A DNA stretch of 28,761 nt from UBA1359 sp029570385 (GTDB taxonomy: Bacteria > Patescibacteriota > Patescibacteriia > Patescibacteriales > Patescibacteriaceae). The notes below the pieces were generated by a model. That model was not told the DNA's origin. It ran no database searches and saw only the letters and a list, made by a program, of their open reading frames with translations. Every line of letters starts with the position of its first letter. Within the stretch, counting starts at the first letter, position 1. Below, piece by piece: positions 17,609-25,400 of this stretch. The position numbers and the translations under genes are program-made. The stretch lies in NCBI GenBank assembly GCA_035351315.1, contig DAOPVX010000008.1, positions 1 through 28,761 on the forward strand. The letters run 5' to 3'.

Positions 17609-18924
17609 CCAGAAAATATAAGACGTTAATAACCGGCAGTATAATTTTAATTGTGGCGTTATTGCTTATTGGCCATAGTGTTTTGGCCGCATCAGTTACT
17701 ACTAGTAGCAATGAATCATCTGGGGCTTTAAAGTTTACTCCCCAGGTTGGTCTACCTGGTTTTATGTCTGAGTATGTTTTTACAGAAAATTCAACTATGC
17801 CAATAGCAAAACTAATGGGATCGCTATTTAAATATGGCATACAGATTATTGGTCTTATAGCAATAGTAGTCATAATGGCGGGAGGATTCATTTGGGTTAC
17901 TGCCGGCGGTAGCAGCGCTAAAGTCGGAGAAGCAAAACAGTGGATATTTAGCGGATTATCTGGTCTAATACTAATACTTTCTTCTTACCTCCTATTAAGG
18001 ACAATAAATGTAAAACTGGTCAACTTTAATATTTCAACAATAAAAAAGATAACTGGCATTAAAATTAATGTTCATAAATCAAATCAGCAACAAGTTTTTG
18101 AAGATGTCGGATACTTTGATGGTGTTTGTGCGGCAAAATTTGGCGATCCAGCCAATAATCAGGGTTGTTGTCTCGCTTATAACAAAAAAATTGGCGCAGA
18201 TAATTTTAAGGGGGCCACCCTATGTTGGCAAAATAATAAATATCAGGAAGCTGCTGCTGCTTGCGACAAATTTGCAATACAGTATTCTGGCCAAAATAAG
18301 TATGTCTACAGAATAAATAGTAGTGACACACTAACTATGAATCCAAATACAGCTATAAAAGATTGGTCAATAAACGAATTTAAAAAAGCTGGTGACTGTG
18401 GTTATTTTATCAGAGATAGCGCTTGCTGGAATTTAGGTACTTATATAAAGAATAATGTTAAGGGATTAGATGATCCTAATCTGTGTCAAGACAAACAGGA
18501 TGGGTGGTCATGTATAATAAAAAAAGGTGATGGAACTAGAGCATGGGGATATTGTGAGAATAAACAATGCCGACATTGTCTAAAATACGGTTCAACTTGT
18601 ACTATCAACAGTGGTTATGCCTGTCCAGATTCGGAAAATGCTGGAGCTGAAAGTGTTGATATTGAAGGTTATATGTGTGGAAATAGCGGCGTTATTAGCT
18701 CATTTAAAAACAGTAATAGCATCGGCCGCTGTTATGATGTTACCGGAAATGGCGCCAACTATTCAAATCAATATTATGAAGAAACTGGCGCTGATCCAGC
18801 ACTAGGATCTAATACTGGTACTTCAATGGGTGTTTGTACTTGTAGAAAAGGAAAAGGCTGTCAATCACAATGTTTAAGAGATGCCGGATCTTATAGTAAT
18901 AGCGATAAAATTTGTAACTGGTAA
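17593..18924 (+). CDS. VirB2-like pilin paralogue 1 with cysteine-rich C-terminal domain
   Basis: A 443-residue exported membrane protein. A signal-like helix spans about 11-33 (ending LLLIGHSVLAAS). It is followed by a short outer segment and then a two-helix hairpin at about 80-104 and 119-137, separated by AGGSSAKVGEAKQW. This hairpin resembles the VirB2/TrbC pilin fold seen in many CPR proteins. From about 165 to the end the chain is soluble and rich in cysteine (for example WGYCENKQCRHC and CTCRKGKGCQSQC), probably disulfide-bonded outside the cell. About 60% of residues match the neighbouring paralogue over residues 61-150 by my alignment. The gene starts inside the end of porA and lies between the porA and porB genes. 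Isoleucine ATA codons look more frequent here than in porA. The cargo or partner is unknown. Confidence 0.88.
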   Translation: MGNCLARKYKTLITGSIILIVALLLIGHSVLAASVTTSSNESSGALKFTPQVGLPGFMSEYVFTENSTMPIAKLMGSLFKYGIQIIGLIAIVVIMAGGFIWVTAGGSSAKVGEAKQWIFSGLSGLILILSSYLLLRTINVKLVNFNISTIKKITGIKINVHKSNQQQVFEDVGYFDGVCAAKFGDPANNQGCCLAYNKKIGADNFKGATLCWQNNKYQEAAAACDKFAIQYSGQNKYVYRINSSDTLTMNPNTAIKDWSINEFKKAGDCGYFIRDSACWNLGTYIKNNVKGLDDPNLCQDKQDGWSCIIKKGDGTRAWGYCENKQCRHCLKYGSTCTINSGYACPDSENAGAESVDIEGYMCGNSGVISSFKNSNSIGRCYDVTGNGANYSNQYYEETGADPALGSNTGTSMGVCTCRKGKGCQSQCLRDAGSYSNSDKICNW

Positions 18925-19063
18925 ATAATGCTATGTCAAATCACTACATCGCTAATAGCTATATCTATGATAATTAAACAGTTTAATAAAACAATATTTC
19001 CAGCCAAATTATCGGCTTGAGCGATGATATTGATTTAATAATGATTAATAAAATCATTAAAAA
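18925..19063 (+). pseudogene. Intergenic segment holding a decayed copy of the porA 3' end
   Basis: From about 18976 to 19063 the sequence follows the last part of porA (17500-17592) almost without gaps. Over 75 aligned bases beginning AACAATATTTCCAGCC I count about 63 identities. Translated in the porA frame it reads NNISSQIIGLSDDIDLI, against NNISSQIIGLGGDIDLI in PorA. The fragment has no start of its own and runs into TGA at 19073-19075. The ATG of pilin paralogue 2 sits at nearly the same place relative to this fragment as the ATG of paralogue 1 relative to the real porA end. The rest of the gap (18925-18975) shows no convincing promoter or hairpin. Confidence 0.85.
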
Positions 19064-20368
19064 ATGCAACCTATGAAATCAACTAAAGTAATAATGATTT
19101 TCCAGACTATTATCTTATTCGTTGGATTATTTATGATTCCACATCAAGCATTAGTAGCCTCTACTTCGACTAGTTCAGCCGAAAATTTAACTTCAACAAA
19201 GACTCTAGTCTTTACTCCGCAAATTCCTGGATTTATTGCAAAATATGTTTTTAAAGATAATTCCACCAGACCTATAGCTAATACAATTAAGACTATATTT
19301 GAGTATGCTATAAAAATAATTGGTCTAATTGCAATAATTACTACGATGGTTGGTGGCTTTATTTGGTTGTCGGCCGCCGGTAATAGCCAAAAAATTTCTG
19401 AAGCTAAGCAGTGGATATCAAGTAGTTTAATTGGATTATTATTAATTTTATTTTCTCATACTATACTTAGAACAATTAATTATAATCTAGTAAATTTTAA
19501 AGTATCTGTAATTAAAACTATTGATAGGATAAATATTGTCTATGAAAATAAAACTGACCCACGGCAATTTCACGAAGATAACGCCCAAAAAACTATGACA
19601 ATTGCCTCAAGTACTAATCCCAACGGTGTTATTGCTTGCTGTATCATTAATACACCACAAACTCATGGTTCTGCAGTATTTGGTGTTCAGACATTAAATT
19701 GTGCTACTTATCAGGCTACATATTATAAGGGCACCGGATCTACCGACAGCATAGAATCCTTATGTAAACAATTCTATGAGTCCAAAATGCATTTAGTACT
19801 AAATGATCCAATTAATATTGTTAGTCCTCTTGAGGCTCGCAAAATAGGCGCACGAAGCGCTGCTATGTTCGTTGGCCGGTGTGAAGATAGCGAAGTTTTT
19901 AAAGAAATTTGTATGGGTAAAGATCATAAAGATTTTTGCAAAGTTAAAAAGGTTGGTTCAAGTTGTATAACTGACGATAATTATTGGGGATATTGTAGCG
20001 AACAAAAAAAATGCACAAAATGTGCCGGCTATGGACAACCAGCAGAACACTCCTATCAATGCCCAACATTTGTAGGTGTTGTGGACGACAATGGCAATGT
20101 TCAACCTCTAAAAAATCTCGCTAATTCTCCACAGGTTCTTGGACATCAATGTGGTAATGACGTTATGGGTTGTCTTGATACTAGAAATGACGAGAAATAT
20201 AAAAGATGTTTATGCTATGGCTCGTTTTGCTACCAAGAATGTATAAATAATGGTGGATATAATGGTGGTTTTTGGTCTTGGCATAATCCTAATTGTTTAA
20301 ATGTTAAACCAAAAAAACGACATTTATATGTTGGAACTAATAATGCTGCACCAGACTGTCGTCAATAA
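19064..20368 (+). CDS. VirB2-like pilin paralogue 2 with cysteine-rich C-terminal domain
   Basis: A 434-residue protein that aligns with pilin paralogue 1 from residue 1 to 150 with no gaps. It has a signal-like helix at about 8-32 (ending HQALVAS) and the shared FTPQ-PGF-YVF-NST-PIA segment. The two membrane helices are at about 80-104 and 119-137, flanked by EAKQWI and LRTIN. The soluble C-terminal part is cysteine-rich (CKVKKVGSSC, WGYC, KKCTKC, RCLCYG) but has diverged strongly from paralogue 1 and has a basic tail (KPKKRH). Met4 (19073) is a possible alternative start. The stop lies 4 bases before porB. The preceding porA fragment shows that it came from a tandem duplication. It is probably exported and disulfide-bonded; its exact role is unknown. 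Confidence 0.87.
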   Translation: MQPMKSTKVIMIFQTIILFVGLFMIPHQALVASTSTSSAENLTSTKTLVFTPQIPGFIAKYVFKDNSTRPIANTIKTIFEYAIKIIGLIAIITTMVGGFIWLSAAGNSQKISEAKQWISSSLIGLLLILFSHTILRTINYNLVNFKVSVIKTIDRINIVYENKTDPRQFHEDNAQKTMTIASSTNPNGVIACCIINTPQTHGSAVFGVQTLNCATYQATYYKGTGSTDSIESLCKQFYESKMHLVLNDPINIVSPLEARKIGARSAAMFVGRCEDSEVFKEICMGKDHKDFCKVKKVGSSCITDDNYWGYCSEQKKCTKCAGYGQPAEHSYQCPTFVGVVDDNGNVQPLKNLANSPQVLGHQCGNDVMGCLDTRNDEKYKRCLCYGSFCYQECINNGGYNGGFWSWHNPNCLNVKPKKRHLYVGTNNAAPDCRQ

Positions 20369-20372
20369 TAAA

Positions 20373-21236
20373 ATGAAATTAACCAATCATCACACCGCCT
20401 GTCTAGGTTGCGCTCAAATTGTGGCTGCTCGCTTAGCTATTAATCAACTAGGGTCAAATACCATAGTTGTTAATTCTACCGGCTGTCTAGAAGTAACCAC
20501 CACCGCCTACCCTAACAGCGCCTGGCAAGTTCCTTGGTTGCATTCCACTTTTGCCAATGCTGCTCCGGTAGGTAGCGGCATAATAGCAGCTTTAGATTAT
20601 CTGGAAAAAAACAGCCAATCAGAAAAAAAACGACCGATTGTTGTGGTTCAAGGCGGCGATGGAGCAACTTTTGACATTGGTTTTGGCGCTCTAACCGCTA
20701 GCTGGGCTCGTGGCGATGACTTGCTGTATATCTGCTATGATAATGAAGGCTATGCCAATACTGGCATGCAGGCCAGTTTATCCACTCCGACCCAGGCCAA
20801 AACCCCGACTAGCCTTAACAAACACCAAAATAAACGCGATATGTTGGCTATTGCCTTGGCTCATAATATACCATATATTGCCCAGGCCAATATCGCCTTT
20901 CCTGATGACTTTAAAAATAAAATAGCCAAAGCACAAAAAATAAAAGGACCGCGCTATATTCAAATTTTAGTCCCCTGCTTGCCTGGCTGGAAAATAAAAC
21001 CAGGCGACCAAATGTTAACCGCGAAGTTAGCTAGCGAAACTGGTCTTTACCCATTATTAGAGTTCATTAACGGACAGTTAAATGTTAGCATAAAATTACC
21101 GACTCCAATACCACCAGTAAGCGATTATATTAAGAATCAAGGACGTTATCAACATTTACTAAAAAATAAATCAGCATTAAAACAACTGCAATCCTTAGCT
21201 GATGCTAATATTGAAAAATACGGTCTATGCAAATGA
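20373..21236 (+). CDS. porB: 2-oxoacid (pyruvate):ferredoxin oxidoreductase, beta subunit
   Basis: A 287-residue protein carrying thiamine diphosphate and one [4Fe-4S] cluster. All four expected cluster cysteines are visible: Cys10 and Cys13 (ACLGC), Cys38 (STGCLEV) and Cys202 (VPCLPGW). The thiamine diphosphate/Mg motif is GGDGATFDIG (94-103) with its partner DNEGYANTGMQ (123-133). The stretch SAWQVPWLHSTFANAA is typical of pyruvate-type PorB. The frame is open back to 20301, but I chose ATG 20373. It gives the normal family N-terminus and avoids a 24-residue extension inside the pilin gene. The separate delta (ferredoxin-like) subunit is not found beside it. The end of the gene overlaps the start of the third pilin-like gene by ATGA. 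Confidence 0.95.
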   Translation: MKLTNHHTACLGCAQIVAARLAINQLGSNTIVVNSTGCLEVTTTAYPNSAWQVPWLHSTFANAAPVGSGIIAALDYLEKNSQSEKKRPIVVVQGGDGATFDIGFGALTASWARGDDLLYICYDNEGYANTGMQASLSTPTQAKTPTSLNKHQNKRDMLAIALAHNIPYIAQANIAFPDDFKNKIAKAQKIKGPRYIQILVPCLPGWKIKPGDQMLTAKLASETGLYPLLEFINGQLNVSIKLPTPIPPVSDYIKNQGRYQHLLKNKSALKQLQSLADANIEKYGLCK

Positions 21237-22441
21237 TAAAAAAAATCATTTTCCTTTTTTTTATACTAATTATACTACCACAACAAACGATAGCTTCATG
21301 TGTGGCCAATGAAAATTGCTTGGGTCAAGGCCTTAGTCCCGATGCAATTTCTAATCGTTGTAGTTCAATAACAACTAAAGAAGTATGTAATTCTGACCAT
21401 TGTTGTAACTGGTGGAACATCACCCTCCCAGCTCAATTTAATACCACTGAAGAAACCACTACAAATACCACGGAAGAAGAAACTGATCCAGAAGAAACTA
21501 GTCCAAAATTAATCATACCTGATCTGCAGATTAAATTACCAAATTTAGTATTCAGTGACCAAAATAAAATTCAAACTAGCAGTGATGGAGAAAACACCTT
21601 CTTTTATATACCTTGGATTGGCGAATATTTAGCTTGGCTATATAATTATTCGATTGGAATTATAGCTGTTTTGGCTTTAATTGCCATTATAGTTGGCGGT
21701 TTCTACTGGTTATTGGCCGGTGGTAATGCTAGTCGAGTAACTGAAGCTAAAAATTGGATTAACGCCGCCTTTAGCGGTCTAGGGCTAGCATTAGGCTCAT
21801 ATTTAATCTTAGTGACTATCAATAGCAATTTGGTAAGATTTTCTAGTATAAAAATGATGGCTAATAAAAAAATAGACATACCAATATTAGAAGGTGGAAG
21901 TGAAAGCGCTGATAACCTTGTCGACACCTCCAACTTATCAGCCGACTGCCATGATCCATGCGTGCCTCCGTCAACATTGGTGTCTATTAAGAATACTATA
22001 CCGGCTCTCGATTGTGTGGCTAGTGATTGTCGGGTAAATTTTACTACTTATCAAAAATTAATTACGGCAAGCTCAAAAGCCGCAGCAAATAATTATCGAC
22101 TTAAGGTCACTAGCGCTAACAGAAGCTGTGCCACTCAGCAAAAACTCTGGATACAATCTGGAAAAAATTCAAGTAGAGTAGCTCGACCAAGTTGCCGATC
22201 TCCGCATTTAAGCGGTTCGGCTGTAGACATAACTATCACTGATAAAAAAGGCGCCAATTTAGTTAATAAATCTTATAAGGAGCTATACCCAAGAAATGGT
22301 CCTTATAATCTGGGTGATAATGATAAATTAACATTATTAAAAAGAATTATGATAGAGTCGGGATTTGTTCGTTATTGTAGAGAATGGTGGCATTTTCAAG
22401 TTATCAAAGCGGCTATACCATGCTATGACCCAATAAAATAG
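21227..22441 (+). CDS. VirB2-like membrane hairpin fused to a VanY-type M15 D,D-carboxypeptidase
   Basis: A 404-residue protein counted from 21227. ATG 21233 is the likelier start because it forms an ATGA overlap with the porB stop and gives MIKKIIFLF. A signal helix spans about 4-23. It is followed by a small cysteine cluster (25-60) and a Thr/Glu-rich linker (72-92). A VirB2-like hairpin follows, with helices at about 142-163 and 178-197 around AGGNASRVTEAKNWI. The C-terminal half (about 270-400) is an M15-type peptidase. It shows SANRSCATQQ, then SPHLSGSAVDIT with zinc ligands His327 and Asp334, and finally CREWWHF with Glu386 as base and His389 as the third ligand. Family knowledge: such enzymes trim D-Ala-D-Ala ends of peptidoglycan stem peptides. 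A role in wall remodelling around a pilus or secretion apparatus is inferred. Confidence 0.9.
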   Translation: MQMIKKIIFLFFILIILPQQTIASCVANENCLGQGLSPDAISNRCSSITTKEVCNSDHCCNWWNITLPAQFNTTEETTTNTTEEETDPEETSPKLIIPDLQIKLPNLVFSDQNKIQTSSDGENTFFYIPWIGEYLAWLYNYSIGIIAVLALIAIIVGGFYWLLAGGNASRVTEAKNWINAAFSGLGLALGSYLILVTINSNLVRFSSIKMMANKKIDIPILEGGSESADNLVDTSNLSADCHDPCVPPSTLVSIKNTIPALDCVASDCRVNFTTYQKLITASSKAAANNYRLKVTSANRSCATQQKLWIQSGKNSSRVARPSCRSPHLSGSAVDITITDKKGANLVNKSYKELYPRNGPYNLGDNDKLTLLKRIMIESGFVRYCREWWHFQVIKAAIPCYDPIK

Positions 22442-22448
22442 TAGACAT

Positions 22449-22479
22449 AAAAACAGCCACCCATTTAGTGGTTGTTTTT
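22449..22479. terminator. Hairpin terminator between the convergent pilin/por and rpoBC operons
   Basis: The arms 22449-22460 (AAAAACAGCCAC) and 22468-22479 (GTGGTTGTTTTT) pair over 12 bases with one G-U wobble, around a 7-base loop. The stem is flanked by A and T runs on its two sides, so it can act as a Rho-independent terminator in both directions. It lies 7 bases after the stop of the peptidase-fusion gene and 7 bases after the stop of rpoC on the other strand. Confidence 0.8.
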
Positions 22480-22485
22480 ATTTAT

Positions 22486-25400
22486 CTAAACGGTTGAAGT
22501 TATTCCCGTTCCCGCCGGAATCGGCCGACCGATAATAACATTTTCTTTAAGACCTTCCAGCTTATCAACTTTGCCACTAATAGCAGCTTCAATCAAAACA
22601 CGGGAAGTTTCTTGAAAGGAGGCTGATGATAAGAAGCTTTCAGTGGTTAGCGCTGTCTTAGTCATGCTTAACAATAAAACTTGCCCCTTAGCCGGCTGTT
22701 TTTTGGCTTTCTTTAAGTCCTCATTGACTTGATCAAAAATTGACCGCTCCACCACCTCGCCATTAGTAAAATCACTATCAGCCGCATCGGTGATGTAAAC
22801 CCGGCTAAACATTTGACGGGCGATAATTTCAATATGCTTATCATTTAAGGCCTGTCCTTGTGATGAATATACCCGCTGAATCTCTTGGATAATATATTTC
22901 TGAGCAGCTATTTGGCCTTTGAGCTCAAATAACTGACGCAAATCCAAACTACCCTCAGTCAATTGATCACCAACCTCAACTGTTTGGCCGCTTTGAACAA
23001 CTAAAGCAAAATCCTTAGGAATAATATATTCTTTCTCCTTGGGTAGTTCAACAGTAACAGCGACATAATTCTTACCAAGACTGACTTTACCGGGGCGAGT
23101 CGCCTTGGTGACTTTACGACCAAGACTAAAAAGCTTGGTCTCAGCCCCGACGATATCACCGTCTTTAACGGCGATTTTAAGTTCATCGGTTGCCGCCTTG
23201 GTCTTGCTAGTTTTGCTGTCATCAAAGAAATAATATTTATCAACATCCTCACCTTGATAACTAATCTTAACCACTTTATTAGCTCCACCGCCAATCACTT
23301 TACCGGTAACCGGATCAATGGTCTTTTGAGCATTCTCAACGGTTACCAAACCAGCAACTTCAGCGATATAAGCTTTACGTTTTGGCGAACGAGCTTCAAA
23401 AATTTCTTCAACTCTAGGCAAGCCTTGGGTAATATCGTCTTGACTAGCTACACCGCCGGTATGAAAAGTTCTCATAGTCAACTGCGTGCCTGGTTCACCA
23501 ATAGATTGAGCGGCCATTACGCCGGCCGAGGTACCAAGCTTGGCAATTTTATTGTAAGCCAAATCATGACCATAACACTTTTGACACAAACCTTTCCTGG
23601 TGTTGCAAGTCAAAACAGAACGAATTTCAGCTTCCAAAATATCTTCATCAGCTAACTTAGTGGCCAATTCTTCATCAATTAAATCTCCCTTTTTAGCCAA
23701 AATCTTATTGGCGGAATTTTTTAAATCAGCATTAAGATAGCGACCGGTAATCCGACGTAATAATGTTCGGCCAATCAATTCACTTTCAGCCTTAGTAATT
23801 AATAAGCCTTCATGGCTGCCGCAATCTTCTTCACGAATAATAATATCTTGGGAAACATCAACCAAACGACGAGTCAAATAACCGGCATTGGCGGTTCGCA
23901 AAGCAGTATCAGATAGACCCTTACGAACACCATGAGTAGCGATAAAGTATTCCAAAACATCAAAACCGCGTTTAAAATTACCCTTGATCGGCAATTCAAT
24001 AATTTCGCCATTGGGTGAAGTCACTAAACCTTTCATGCCCAGAATTTGAGTCAGCTGAGCCCATGATCCGCGAGCGCCGGATTTAATCATTGAATAGACC
24101 GGACCATCGCGATCCAAATCTTCCATACAGATAGCGGTAATCTTATCTTTAGCCGCTGTCCACAGTTGAATAATTTTGCCATAACGTTCACTGTCGGTTA
24201 ATAAACCATCTTCATACTGCTGTTGAACCTCTTCAGCTTCTTGCTCAGCTTGCTTAATTAGTTCATCGCGACTGGCAAAAGTCGGCAGATCGCCCATGCC
24301 CCAAGATAAACCGCTACGAGTAATAAACTTAAAACTTTCTCGTTTTAATTCATCCAAAAAATCAACTGTCGCCTCTTCGCCATAATGACGCAGGCAATCT
24401 TTAACCAAGGCTTTAACCTTCGGCCCCAAGACAATCTCATTAACAAAACGTAATTTCTCCGGCAAAATATTATTAAAAACGATGCGGCCAACGGTCGTAG
24501 TAATCAATTGATTATTTAAATAATCAATTTGTACCCGAATGGTTTCACGCAATCTAATTTTACCACAATCATAAGCTAATTTAGCCTCTTGCCAAGAACC
24601 AAAGGCCTTCATTTTGGTAACATCCTGTTCCGCTCCTTTTTCTTCGCTAGTAATATAATAAACACCCCAAACAATATCTTGGCCGAGATTGACAATTGGA
24701 TCACCAGTGGCTGGTTTTAATAAGTTGTGAGAGGCCAACATGATATCACGGGCCTCGGCTCGAGCTTCTTCAGTCAATGGCACATGAACCGCCATTTGAT
24801 CGCCATCAAAGTCAGCATTAAAAGCTGAACAAACTAAGGGATGAATTTGAATAGACAATCCTTCGGTTAATATGGGCTTAAAAGCCTGAATACCTAGACG
24901 ATGCAATGTGGGAGCGCGATTTAGCAAGACATAAGCCTCACGAACAATATTTTCTAATATTTCCCAGACATCATCATGATCAGCCTCAATATAACGAGAG
25001 GCGCTACGGACATTATGCACCACCTCCCGTTTAATCAATTCACTGATAATAAACGGTTTAAATAATTCTAGAGCCATTCTTTTGGGCAAACCGCATTGCC
25101 ATAGTCGTAAGTTCGGGTTAACAGTAATAACGCTGCGGCCGGAATAGTCAGTTCTCTTACCTAATAAATTTTGACGGAAGCGACCTTGCTTGCCCTTAAG
25201 CGAATCCGACAATGATTTAAGAGTCCGTTTTTGGCCGGTGGAAGCGGTAACCGTTTTACCATGACGAATAGAATTATCAATCAAAGCGTCAACCGCCTCT
25301 TGCAACATCCGTTTTTCATTGCGGCAAATAACTTCCGGCGCTTTTAATTCTATCAATTGTTTTAAGCGATTATTGCGATTGATAATGCGGCGATAGAGAT

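Noticed and set aside
17583..17891. Open frame on the minus strand at the start of pilin paralogue 1
   Set aside because: It is antisense to the signal peptide and first helix of the pilin gene. The plus-strand protein aligns with its paralogue, which establishes the coding strand.
20301..20372. Upstream in-frame extension of porB by 24 residues
   Set aside because: It overlaps the end of pilin paralogue 2. The added residues do not resemble a PorB N-terminus, while ATG 20373 gives the expected spacing to the first cluster cysteine.
23254..23655. Plus-strand open frame of 133 codons inside rpoC
   Set aside because: It is antisense to conserved rpoC sequence, including the zinc site and trigger loop, so it is a by-product of the real gene.
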